DNA of 64,000 bases from Emydura subglobosa (taxonomy: Eukaryota; Chordata; Testudines; Chelidae). The notes under the pieces were generated by a model. The model saw only the letters and a program-made list of their open reading frames with translations, was not told the origin of the DNA and did no database searches. The stretch's first letter is position 1; the number at the start of each line of letters is the position of its first letter. Location: positions 98,526,979-98,590,978 of the forward strand of contig ML679946.1 in assembly GCA_007922225.1 (NCBI GenBank). Reading direction: 5' to 3'. Both the position numbers and the translations under genes were made by a program. Below are positions 46,207-56,010 of the stretch, piece after piece.

Positions 46207-47172
46207 GGTTTTCTGTGTCTTTCTACCAATCACTACCAATCAATCTGCATATCTAAGGTACTTATCATCATGCTATTTAGACACCATATCAAAAATTAAG
46301 GATTGCAAGTCTATATATCCCAGGGTACATCTACTTGTCCTCCTTTAATTAAATTCTCTTCTCAAATGGAATTCATCTCAGTGGTTGTTTTCCATAAGGG
46401 AAGTTGCTGGATCATTCAGATTATTTCATTGGTGGGGACTGTATTATGAAACATTTAATATTCACCGCTTCTTCAGAATTTTCTCTCAGAGCTATTGTCT
46501 CCTGTGGTCAGAGCGCAGGACTAAGACTCAGGAAATCTAAGTTTATTCTCAATTATGTGTCGGCTTCTCTAGCTTTAAAATGGAGTTAATAACACTCCTT
46601 TATTGCACAAGCTTCAACTAAAGTGCCACCTATCAACACATTTCTCTTGTACTTTTCATGAATATTTGCCTATGGAGAGCAGTATGGATCTCGTTTTCCC
46701 AGGTTTAGAGCGCGTGCAAGTCTTATCTTTTTGCACAAAGTGACACAAGAGCCCAGCAATTTTTTTTTAGCACAATAAACAACGTCTACATGTGAAAAGT
46801 TGAGATCTTAATTCATACAGAAGAGATGTAAGTTATAGTTTTAGATTCTCCAGTACGGTTGTGTAACATAGCAGAGTTGTGACAAGTGCTTTTGATTCCA
46901 ATTCCTACTTCTGTTAGGAGCGGAAGCTACATGATGAAAACCACATTCATGGGGCTGAGTCTGTAACATAGTCAGATAACAGCAAAGATTTGTGAATTTG
47001 TGAACGGCCCACATCTGCATGGCACGTGCGCCTCAAAAACTTTGGCAGCCTGAAGACTCATACTCATTCTCTGGGATCGATTCTGATGCTTTACTCATGC
47101 TGACTCCTCATGTAGTCCTACTGGTTTCAGTCGGACTCCTCTCAATATACACTAGCTCTCAACCTGGGTAGG
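46207..47172. other. no firm feature
   Basis: A palindromic fragment (ctcctcatgtagtcctactg, 'gtttcagtcggactcctct') lies near 47103-47145. The rest is unrecognised. Confidence 0.4.
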
Positions 47173-47797
47173 TGTGATGGTGTGTCCACCCAGCACAAGA
47201 CCTGAAGTGGTTAAGGTGATCAGGTAGGCCAATTAACCACCTGGGTTGCAGTTGGAGGAGGAGCCAGGGAGCAAGGACTAATTAGTGATGAGGTTCAGCT
47301 GGCAGGAATAGGTGAGGCCTATATAAAGCCCAGTAGCTGAAAGCAACAGAGGCTGAAGAGAGAGGCTACAGTCACTCAGAGTGAGAGAAGGCAAGATAGA
47401 AAGTAGCTCAGGGATACGGCAGTAAGTGTTGAAGACTGTGCAGACCTTGACTGCTTGTTATAGGGTCCCTGGACTGGAACCCAGTGTAGAGGGCAGACCT
47501 GGGTTCCCCTACCAGCAACTGGGAAAGTGGCATCGGTTATGGGCAGTGAAACGGAAAACTGCCTGGGACAGTGGATCCCAAGAGACTTTGGGGCATGCAA
47601 CCCATCCCCAGAAGGGGAAAACCACAGTGACCTGGCCAGAGGACCAAGACACGAAGCAGAAGCAATCAAGGCCCAAGTATGCAATACTGACTAAGCAAAG
47701 GGGTGCAACTGTGGGAAGAGGGGTCTGTCTGACAGAGCTAATCCCTAGACATTTCCTGAAGGAGGCGCTCCAGCAGTGAGTACAGCACCCCATGACA
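47173..47797 (+). mobile_element. LTR-like element with TATA box (625 bp)
   Basis: Starts tgtgatggtgtg and ends caccccatgaca, so it has TG...CA ends that also form a short inverted repeat. Flanks gtagg (47168-47172) and ctagg (47798-47802) are a possible 5-bp target duplication with one mismatch. 'gcctatataaagccc' (about 47317-47331) is a good TATA box, followed by a GA-rich leader. No AATAAA is evident. The segment 47460-47516 recurs at 22.82-22.88 kb. The 117- and 121-codon frames on opposite strands are not supported as genes. Confidence 0.6.
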
Positions 47798-47802
47798 CTA
47801 GG

Positions 47803-49045
47803 GCTATCAGAATCTGGCACTGGTTCCTCCTGAGATGCTGCATATGATTTCTCTTCCTTTAGAGAAGGGTACATTTTGGAGGCATAAACAAATTGGCAGT
47901 GATAATTTCAAATCCAGTGTGTTATCTACCATGAAGCAAACACAGCCTGTGCCTTCTGCTTTTTTAATGTTAGTTAATTAAGAATCTATAGAACCCATAG
48001 AACCCAGAGTGTTACTTCTTGGATTAATGACAAAACCTGCCCGGACTTGAGCAAACGCAGAATCAAACTCGATCATTGTATCTTCACATGTTCTGCTTTG
48101 GCTTCCAAAATCACTTGTGTTGTATTCATCATGGGGTCAGTGGCACAGAGATTCCTTCCCTTTCAAGAAAGCAGCTTCTAACCTCAAAATGCGTCATTAG
48201 CTCTGACTGGCTATCTCTGCATCAACAGCAGCAGCAGCTCAGAACAAGACAGAAAGAGTAACCACACTGGAATCTTACAGTGGATAGTGTTCACACAGAT
48301 GGAGGTGTGAGGCTAACTGCTCTACTTCTCTTATACTTGCCAACATGTTCATACACACAGATCTCTGATATTTCAGGAGACACTGAAGCGCATAAAATAA
48401 GTAGATTCCAAGGAGCTAGAACTCTCTGCTTCAGATGCTCACCAAGCAATCTGTTGCTGCCATGGCATCCGCCAGTCTTTGAATCACACAAGCAAAAGGC
48501 AATGCAGTCCAGACTAAGATTCATTGTCATTTTCTGAGAAAGTATTTAACAAGCTCAGCTATTCGGGTGATTGTTTTTTCTTGTCCTCTCTTTCCCTTCT
48601 TCTTATGTTTCAGCCACAGTTCTTAACTGACACAGGAGACATAAGCAGAAAGCTCCTTTTACCACCTTTCTACTTTATGATGTGGCCCTTTAAGAGAGTC
48701 AAAGGTGTGAGAGCCTCTGCCCATAGTTCCTTACTGGCTGTACAGTCAGGATCACGGGGCAGAGAAAAACATCCACCTCCCACATACCAGCTCTTAGGTG
48801 CCCATGCATACTGTAGGACTCTGACACTAGTACAACAAATCCAACCTGTCAGGAGAATTGATAGTGAATCGAACAGTGAATCCAGTGATTCACAATGTAC
48901 ACAATCCCTGCACAGGGTCCAGATGCACTTCCCTTCTCCCCTCATACAATGAAACAGCACTGATTCTGTTAAATCCAGGACCACCTTCAGCTACAGAGAG
49001 TTAGGGTTGTGGGATTTACCTCACTGCCATTTGCTATTGTGAAAG
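47803..49045. other. no recognised feature
   Basis: A 142-codon plus frame (48524-48952) overlaps a 104-codon minus frame. Neither has a known motif. A short CAG run lies at 48224-48238. Confidence 0.45.
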
Positions 49046-49049
49046 ACTC

Positions 49050-49218
49050 ACAAAAAAATCCTGTGCGGAAGTGTAATAGGTGCTGTTCCATTTTACAGAT
49101 GGATGAACTAAGGCAAATAAAGGATAAATGATGTAACCCTGGTCACACAGTGACCAAGACTAAAATCCACGACTACTCTCTCCTGATGTGATGTCAGAAC
49201 TACTAGATTCTGCCCTTT
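49050..49218 (-). mobile_element. SINE, antisense
   Basis: Reads 'aataggtgctgttccatttt', 'acagatggatgaactaaggc', 'ccctggtcacacagtgacca' and a degraded head ending 'actagattctgc'. Confidence 0.7.
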
Positions 49219-49920
49219 TTATTGTTTAAAGGAAAATACTTTATGAAAAGACATCATGAATTTAAGTTGACGTGCACTGCCAGCTGCATAGAATACCTAC
49301 CACAGAAGTATTGTCGTAAGTGACTGAACAAGATACAGACTTGCAGAGATGATGCTGGAAGAGGTATCAGAGGCTCTGTCTATGTTAAAATGACACTACC
49401 ACCTTAAAGCAGGGTTGAGGTGATTTCCGTGGTTTTACGGACACTGCTAAACGTTCCTCAGATGTGTTCTCTTCATTCAGGTATTAAGGATGAGTCAGAT
49501 GAACAGAATTTTATGTTTACTTTTTTAAAATAATTTTGATAGATCATATTAAAGTTTATTTCATGCATTTTTTCTACTTTTATCAATTTATGTTTTACAG
49601 TTCCCCGATCATTATTGGGCTTCAAACAATGGGAAGGTGGGGGACTCAGACAATAATTATTTAATGACAGTAGACACTGAGATTCAAAAAAATTAAAGCT
49701 TTAGAATCATTAAGCCACAAATTGTGAACATCATCTATCAAAATATACAAAGTAAATAGCTTCAAATCAACCTCTAATAAGTTCCCAAGCAACATTTTCT
49801 TACCTTGCCTATCTGTACATTTCTATTATTATCAATGGAAATATTTTTCTTGGGTATGGGTGTGTCTGATGAAATTGATAAAAGTCTAATCCTTCCAAGC
49901 CAGAGACTTAAGTATCACAC
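49219..49920. other. no recognised feature
   Basis: AT-rich, unrecognised. Confidence 0.5.
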
Positions 49921-49924
49921 AAGA

Positions 49925-50720
49925 AGCAGCTAGAACAAATCGGTAAACTAAACAGCTGCAAGTCACCAAGCCCAGATCATATTGTAACAGGATCACTGTG
50001 TTGGTTGAGTGAGCCGGTGCTGGACAGCTATGGACAACTCCTAAGTGCGTGTCTGCTCCCCAACAGGAAGGCCCCCTGTCTTGGGAAGTAACTTTGAGAG
50101 GGAATTGAAGTGTGTGTTTCCTGCCTCGGGAGAAAGTGAACCTATTTGTACCAGCAGCCTCAGCAGCAGAAGAGGAGCTGCCTCTGTACTCTCTTCTAAT
50201 AACAAAGAGATATTGCTGTTAAACTGAGCTTGTGTCCGTGTTGTTATTCCAAGGACGCTGTTTAGCTGTGCCAACCTACCAGTCATAACGAGGCCAGCAA
50301 AGAGCATCCACCTAAGAGTTCTGAAGGAACTTAAGGATAAAGTGGCTGAGCTGCTAACAAGAAGCATGCAACGTTAAAATTAGTAGCAATAATCTTGGGA
50401 ACTACAAAGCGGAGTGCCTTACTAAAGTACATGTTCAATGGCTGAATTAAAGCAGCTAGATGAACAAGATATGGCAGGAGTACTCAACTGCAGCTTCTCT
50501 AAAGGACAATTATGCCACTCTAATCTATTTTGATCTTATTAACAAAATTATGTATGAAGGTGAACCAGCAGATAAATTATTGGGACATTCAAAAAGCCTG
50601 TGAAAAAATCCCTCACAAGACTTTGTTAAGGGAAGTAGTTATGGGATGAGAGAAACTGGTTAAGAGACAGTAAACAAAGAATAGAAAAAAATGCTAAATT
50701 TTCAACCTGGAAAAATGTTT
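49925..50720 (+). mobile_element. CR1-like LINE RT region, sense, split by an insertion
   Basis: The left piece (to about 49982) reads 'gcaagtcaccaagcccagat'. The right piece, from about 50303, reads 'atccacctaagagttctgaa', 'ggaacttaaggataaagtgg', then 'cactctaatctattttgatc', 'aaaatccctcacaagacttt' and 'gagaaactggttaagagaca'. Together they follow the nucleotide order of the CR1 reverse transcriptase N-terminal half (SPGPDg.hPrvLkEL...). The frame is destroyed by stops and small indels. Confidence 0.7.
49983..50302. mobile_element. insertion of about 320 bp within the CR1 copy
   Basis: The sequence between the two CR1 pieces (from 'ttgtaacaggatcactgtg' to 'ggccagcaaag') is foreign to CR1 and of higher GC. 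It has a retroviral-LTR-like flavour (tgt start, 'gtgttgttattcc' near its end). Flanking gatcat and gagcat could be a decayed 6-bp target duplication. Class undetermined. Confidence 0.45.
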
Positions 50721-51008
50721 ATGATGTAAAAATCCATTGTTAGCAAATACCAGTTATGCAACTTTGGAAAGGGATCATTTGAACTAACAATTTTGAACCT
50801 GAAATATTGACTAGTGAGAATAGATCCTGGCAAGACTCCACTAGAAACAAGCTAATGAAATGATGGCCATCTACAATCAGTTTGGATGATCTATCAGCTA
50901 ACCCATTTTCAGTCTATTTAAGAAGCGCTTTATTGATTTTGTATAGTGTTAATATTTGTATCAGAATGTCATGCCAGAATAAGTCAAATGCCCTACAAAA
51001 GTCTAAGC

Positions 51009-51387
51009 CAGGGGTGTCAAACATACGGCCCGCAGGCCGCATCCGGCCCGCGAACCTTTTTAATCCGGCCCACGTCCGGCCAGGTTTTTTTGAGACGTGC
51101 TGCCGCCCAAAGTGAGGACATTGGCACTTAAAGATATGTTTCTGGTTTAAGAGTCCGTGAAATGTCTTAAAGTGGCGATGCCAGATGCAGAGAAATACCT
51201 TAAAGCGGCAATGGTGGACGCAGAGAAATCCCTTAAAGCGGCAATGCACTCAGTCCGGCAACGTGAAATCCTGCCGCCGAAAAGTGGAAGATGGCCCGAA
51301 TTTTTCGGTGGAGGGTATTGCATGACCCCTGTGAAGTGCAGTTTATGAGAATTTGGCCCGTCACCATCAGCGAGTTTGACACCTCTG
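51009..51387. mobile_element. non-autonomous hAT element (379 bp), exact TSD
   Basis: Ends caggggtgtcaaac (51009-51022) and gtttgacacctctg (51374-51387) form a 14-bp inverted repeat with one mismatch. Perfect 8-bp direct repeats gtctaagc flank it (51001-51008, 51388-51395), and the joined flanks restore CR1 sequence. The interior begins with 'acggcccgcaggccgcatcc' and includes a 33-bp tandem repeat. No transposase is encoded. Confidence 0.95.
51166..51250. repeat. 33-bp tandem repeat, 2.6 copies
   Basis: Units start 'cttaaagyggcrat' at 51166, 51199 and 51232. The unit is a multiple of three, so frames on both strands stay open across it (plus: LKVAMPDAEKY / LKAAMVDAEKS). This explains the ORF calls here and is not evidence of a gene. 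Confidence 0.93.
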
Positions 51388-51489
51388 GTCTAAGCATATT
51401 ATGTCAACATAGTTACCTTTATCAACCAAACTTTGTTTCTTTCACCTTCTTTTGAAACATGATACTTGCCACAGCTGACGACAACATAC

Positions 51490-51562
51490 CAACCCAGATG
51501 GACTACTGGTCTGATGGAGTATGGCTTTTCCAATGTTCATATGTTCCTAATCTTGACAGAGA
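51490..51562 (+). mobile_element. short retroelement 3' end
   Basis: Reads 'acccagatggactactggtc', 'tgatggagtatggcttttcc' and 'aatgttcatatgttcc', a sense 3' end that I know as a common CR1-related terminus in sauropsids ('tggtctgacccagtatggc'). Confidence 0.55.
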
Positions 51563-52980
51563 TAACTTAACCCTTCTGCAAACAGGAAAAAGGAGATGGT
51601 TCATAAATATACTTTGGAAGAGCAATGTAATCCCTTTGAAATGGATCGGATTGCATCAAAAAGCTGGTATTTTCAAACTACATTCCTGGGGAAGAATTCC
51701 TTCTGGTCTCACTATGCACTTGTCAACCCAAACGCCCACTCTGCTATTTATTCGATATATTTGTCAAGAAGTAGATCATTTCCAGCACAGGTGTGAATCT
51801 AAGTTCGTTTGTCAAGCGATGCTTCCTCCATCCTTGGTTTTTCTTATGAGAAGATGATTTTGTTTAAATAGGAAAACGCATGCCCAGATTCTCCAGCCCC
51901 ACACCTACTCTGCCTGCAGTACACATACCTCTGGAACAAGGGAATATGTAGAGGGGAACAGGTGAAGAGGGAAAATGTTGTAGGATCCTCTGGTTTAAAA
52001 TACAGGAGGCAAATCTCTGCAAAGTTGTGCTGAGGATACGTAGAGGATTTCTGTTAAATCAAACCATCTCTCCCTTCCCCACTGCCTGCCAGTTTTCAGC
52101 TAAGCAGTTGCAGTATTCTCTGACATTTTCTGTTTTTTGCATCAATGTGATTACACTTGTGATACACTGTCAGAGGAAGTTTAGCCAATGGCAGGATCAT
52201 GACATGCCAGACACATCACTGCTAGTTCCCACTCATTCTCTCCCTTAAATACCTTCCTCTTTTGACAAAAATTGCTCATGATCTGCAGCTGGCAAACTGG
52301 ATTCTGTGGTTTCCAGCATCTCCTGTGAAAGCTGGAAGGTTAATAGTTCATTTAAGTATAAATGGCAACAAGTAAAATTTTCTTCTAATTTGTGCAGGGG
52401 CAGTAAAACAAATCTTCCCACATTTATCACTTTGGTGTATGCACAGTAAATTAAAGTATGCAGGGAAGGGCCTATCTGACGCTGCATCTACAGTCAAAAA
52501 CAAGAACAGAGAAGGTCAAGGATGTTCTAAACTCAGACAGGTAGGCTGACTATTTAGAGCTAAATTGTGCCATTAGCTTCATGCCTGAGGAATAGGTAGT
52601 GTGTAAACTGAGCCATCCGAGAAGTAGCACTAAGAGGCAGCGTGGCTCAAACACAATTCTCCCCCTCTTGCAGCCTTGCTCCTAGGGGTTGGGCAGCAGT
52701 TGTATGCTGACCTATACCAGCAGCAAATTATGACACCTCTGCACTGGCTGACATAATGGGTGGGTGGCAGAACTAAGAATGCACCCATTCCCCACAGTGC
52801 CACATCCACCTGCTCCCTGGGAGGAGTAGGAGGTGCACAGTGCCCATTATGCTGTGTTTTCCAGAGCATATTGCTAATAAACAATATTCCACACCAATGC
52901 AGTGCCACGTTATGTCTTCATTAAAAGAAAGAGACAGCTCGCGCTGAGTGTGCTTTTTGTAGACGTTGTGCAGTATTCAG
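51563..52980. other. no recognised feature
   Basis: A 132-codon plus frame (51459-51857) starts in the retroelement end and has no motif. Nothing else recognised. Confidence 0.45.
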
Positions 52981-52982
52981 CA

Positions 52983-53388
52983 TATCATAGAATCATAGAA
53001 GATTAGGGTTGGAAGGCACCTCAGGAAGCAGGACCAACTCCAACTAAATCATCCCAGCCAGGGCTTTGTCAAGCCGCAACTTAAAACCCTCTAAGGATGG
53101 AGATTCCACCACCTCCCTAGGTAACGCACTCCAGTGCTTCACCACTCTCCTGGTGAAAGTTTTTCCTAATATCCAACCTAGACCTCCCCCACTGTAACTT
53201 GAGACCATTGCTCCTAGTTCTGTCATTTACCACCCCTGAGAACAGCCTAACTCCATCCACCCTGGAACCCCCTTTCAGGTAGTTAAAGGCTGCTATCAAA
53301 TCCCCCCTCAGTCTTCTCGTCTGCAGAGTAAGCAAGCCCAGTTTCCTCAGCCTCTCCTCATAAGTCATGTGCTCGTAAGTCATTTTAT
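52983..53388 (-). mobile_element. CR1 LINE 3' end, antisense
   Basis: The 3' terminus 'atcatagaatcatagaagat' at the left is followed by 'tagggttggaaggcacctca'. On the minus strand the frame 53392-53117 reads '[19 protein letters not shown]' and '[13 protein letters not shown]', then in another frame '[19 protein letters not shown]'. These are CR1 ORF2 C-terminal motifs, same subfamily as 45.0-46.1 kb. A short deletion removes part of the usual 'gaggtcatctagt' segment. Confidence 0.92.
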
Positions 53389-53549
53389 CCATTAATCAAT
53401 GGATAAAAATAGGAACATGCAAATTATGCATGGAGCTTGTGTGTCTACACACCATGTGTTCCTATCACTGTCACCTCCATCTCCCTCTTCCAACCCCCCC
53501 TTCTATTGTGTGATGCATGCACTTCTTATGCCTTCTCTATATGCAGGGA

Positions 53550-53632
53550 GAGATTTCCTAAGGCATCCAACTCTCATTGAAAGTCAGTGGGAGTTGAGCA
53601 CCGGCCTCCCCTTTTAAAATCTCCCTGTTAAA
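53550..53632. repeat. palindromic 'tctcattgaaagtcagtggg' repeat
   Basis: Folds as 'aaggcatccaactctcatt' against 'agtgggagttgagcacc', ending 'ttttaaaatctccctg'. Member of the short palindromic family. Confidence 0.5.
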
Positions 53633-53637
53633 CGGCA

Positions 53638-53805
53638 GGATCTTCAGGGCAGAGATTGTCATTTCTTTGTATGTTTGTAAGAGCTGGAAGAGAATTTGTG
53701 AAATGTGCCGCCCTTCCCCCCCCCCACCAGTTTCGACCTACTCGAATGTTTATACAGCACAATGGAGCTCTGACCCTGACTGGTGATGAGTGTGTATTAC
53801 AGATC
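53638..53805 (+). mobile_element. L2-type tail with a small insertion
   Basis: The left part 'gatcttcagggcagagattg', 'tttctttgtatgtttgta' and the right part 'tacagcacaatggagctctg', 'accctgactggtgatg' are consecutive in the family. Roughly 70 bp (53678-53748), including a C-rich run, separate them. Confidence 0.6.
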
Positions 53806-53852
53806 ATCCTCTGTGTCCCATCTATAGAGCATACGAGTCTGCTACAGCCCCA

Positions 53853-54614
53853 CAGGGGCGGTGCCAGCCTTTTCACAGGTGGTCCGGAGGGCTGAGGTGG
53901 GCTAGAGAGAAAATTGGGGGGGTTTAGTACCTTCTCCATGAGGCCCCACCACAAGTTCCCGCCCCTCTCTGTGGCCCCACCCCCATCTCGTCCTCAGATA
54001 AGGACTTGCCTCACCTCCTCCCCTCCCCCCCAGGCCCCACCCCCTGGTGAAGTCAGAGGCCGGAGCCAGGCAGTGCAGGGTGGATGCTGAGCTGGCTGGT
54101 GCCATGGTGTGTGTGGCCGCACTGCTCTCTCGTCTCCTCCACCTGCTGCTCCTAGTGCCGCTGGCCCTGGGGCTGTGACTCCTCAGCTACCAGCCACCCT
54201 TTGACTGTCTGCAGCTGGGAACAGCCGCCTGGGTGGGAGGACATGGTTCTGGGGCTGGCAGAGCCCTTGAGAAGCAGGAACTGTGGGGAGTATGGAGTCC
54301 AGGAACCCAGGCCAGAGCGGGTCAGTCTGTGCCACTGTGGGGATCCCCAGACCCTCCACCTGCCCTGGGTGTCGTGCTCTGGTGGATGGGGACGTGGGCC
54401 AGGGATTGATCTTAGGGCCCCTCACCTGGGCTTACCCCTGCACTGCTGCTGGCAGAGGCGCTGCCTTCAAAGCTAGGCACTCGGCCAGCAGCCACCACTG
54501 TCTCCGCTCTGCCTACAGAGCTGGGCAGCCGGAGAGTGGTGGCTGCTATGGGGTGGCTAAGGCAAATTTTGGGGTGGCTATAGCCTCCGCAAGCCCCTCC
54601 CAGCACCGCCCCTT
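53853..54614. mobile_element. GC-rich non-autonomous hAT element (762 bp)
   Basis: The left end caggggcggtgccagcc (53853-53869) pairs with the right 'cagcaccgcccctt' (54601-54614). Flanking 8-bp repeats cagcccca (53845-53852) and cagcacca (54615-54622) agree at seven of eight positions. The interior is GC-rich and CpG-poor in places and does not encode a transposase. It contains a short signal-peptide-like ORF (54104-54178). The longer frames of 91 and 179 codons that run through or out of the element are products of its GC richness. Confidence 0.78.
54104..54178 (+). pseudogene. signal-peptide-like short ORF inside hAT element
   Basis: An ATG in good Kozak context (gccatgg) opens 24 codons and then TGA. 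The peptide has one basic residue early and a leucine-rich core (LLHLLLLVPLALGL), like a signal peptide or signal anchor. If the TGA is read through, the frame continues with 'LLSYQPPFDCLQLG' before further stops. This could be a first-exon fragment of a host gene captured by the transposon. A chance hydrophobic ORF in CT-rich sequence is equally possible. No family is recognised. Confidence 0.25.
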
Positions 54615-54837
54615 CAGCACCATCTATAGTTGCTTGTACGTTCAGCTCTGGAAGCCCCCAGCTCAAGTCCAGGCGTGTGGCTCTCATATAAGTGAGGGCT
54701 TTTCTAGAATTCAAACCACTGTGGGTCTCAGACACTCAGGAAGAACTTCCTTTGACCAGAGTAATCCACTGGTGAGCATGTCTTACAAGTGCCCCTCTCT
54801 GCCTGGTCTGCTGAGGATATGAATCTGTTACACAACC

Positions 54838-55198
54838 ATGTTGTTGTTTGTCCTTCGGGTTTGAAGATGACATCACCAGTCAGTTTGGTTTCTGTGAACA
54901 AGTGAGTGGCTGACCAGGCCAACTTGAGCTTTGAACTGTCTGTGGTACACTGAACGAGAGATGCAACTTTGGGTAACTTGATTAACAGCAAACGTGCTGC
55001 TGTTGCGAGACTTCTGCCCTGCTTCAGCAGTTGGAGTGCTCATAGACTGTAGCTCCATCATGGAGGAGGCTTCTCCAGATAAAATGATCATGAGCTGGAT
55101 CTTCTCAAAAGTCTGAGTTGATGTTGAAATATGCCAAGGATAACTTAAGGGAGTCCTTGAAATGTTTCTTCTGCCCTCCGTGAGAGCACTTTCCCTCA
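54838..55198 (-). pseudogene. LINE ORF2 C-terminal remnant, antisense
   Basis: On the minus strand it starts with sequence reading 'HGGQKK.FKDSLK.SL..FNI' and ends with 'RQFKAQVGLVSHSLVHRNQ' followed by 'DVIFKPEG'. That order (RGGQ-RYKDSLK-...-FkaRIGL-SHlR-H) is the C-terminal tail, with its zinc-knuckle-like segment, of a LINE reverse transcriptase found in many vertebrates. Cysteines of the knuckle are lost and stops interrupt the frame. The specific clade is not assigned. Confidence 0.65.
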
Positions 55199-55599
55199 TT
55201 TAGCTCACTATAAAAGATACACAACCATACCTATAACAATGATAGTCACAGTCTGCTTGTGTAACTGCTATGAGTTCATCAATTTCCATCTCTTGCAATG
55301 GAGAGAAAACTCATACTTCTATGCCAGTACTGCATCTATATTGTCCTGCTCTTGCTTTTGCCAGTGATTTCCAGCTCATTCATGCAGTGTACATCCTAAT
55401 GATCTTTCTCCTCCTGGCCCCAGGATCACAGATGAGACAGACAAGGCAATGTGTCAAAATGATCTTAAATAATGGGTAGTGATTGGTATGAAATTACTTT
55501 ACCTCACATGCTGTCTGCCCATTATGCATGATTAATCAAGAGCATATGACTGCTAGAAGACATGAAGCTCCTGCCAAAATATTCTTTAATTTAGCTGGA
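55199..55599. other. no recognised feature
   Basis: AT-rich, single-copy-looking. It ends in an AAAC repeat (about 55604-55622). Confidence 0.45.
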
Positions 55600-56010
55600 A
55601 TATAAACAAACAAACAAACAAAAAAGACCTCAGAGCTCATTTGCATAATGAAGAGCTATGTTTGGTGCCGCTCAGAAATGCATCTATTTAAAAAAGCTAT
55701 CATGTAGCTCACAGTTAATCACACACTGGCCTCATGATAATCAAAAAGTGAGATGAGGTTAACTACTGCATGACATTTATTTTCTACCTCGTGGTTTTTG
55801 GGGGGAGAATTTTTGTTGGTTTTTTTTGTAGCACTTCTAGCCCAGTTAGTTAATGCAAATCATCCAGTGGCCCTGAGGAATATTTATTATGAGAGATGAT
55901 TACATTATTTATTTAAGGGTAGGAGAAAGAACTACATTTCTGAAGTTGGTGGGATGGGAAAAGAAAAAGAGAGAGTGTCTAAATAAAGTCACACAATTAT
56001 TTAAGTGCTG
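55600..56010. promoter_or_regulatory. candidate regulatory or conserved noncoding stretch
   Basis: AT-rich, repeat-free sequence with two octamer words in opposite orientation, atttgcat (55639-55646) and atgcaaat (55853-55860). There are also homeodomain-like words (gttaatcacac, 'ggttaactac', 'tgattacatt'). This look is common for vertebrate conserved noncoding elements near developmental genes, but octamers also occur by chance and conservation cannot be seen here. Confidence 0.25.

Larger units (their letters stand above)
50815..51450 (-). mobile_element. CR1 LINE fragment, antisense, split by a hAT element
   Basis: Outside 51009-51387 the plus strand reads 'caagactccactagaaacaa', 'gatgatctatcagctaaccc', 'cagaatgtcatgccagaata', 'agtcaaatgccctacaaaag' and, to the right, 'tatgtcaacatagttacctt'. 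This is the antisense of the CR1 ORF2 part just 3' of the left half of the preceding CR1 copy. It points toward the plus-strand CR1 at 49.9-50.7 kb, so the two are convergent pieces of separate insertions. Confidence 0.8.

Noticed and set aside
48224..48238. CAG run as a possible coding polyglutamine tract
   Set aside because: Only about four units, in no extended frame.
48524..48952. 142-codon plus frame with a 104-codon antisense frame
   Set aside because: No motif, no splice context, and both strands are open over the same stretch, so composition is the likely cause.
51157..51249. Periodic peptide (LKAAMxDAEKx repeats) as a possible repeat protein
   Set aside because: Explained by a 33-bp DNA tandem repeat inside a hAT element with no start or longer frame.
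54283..54822. 179-codon open frame on the plus strand
   Set aside because: Starts inside the GC-rich hAT element and runs out across its right end into flanking DNA; an artefact of few stops in GC-rich sequence.
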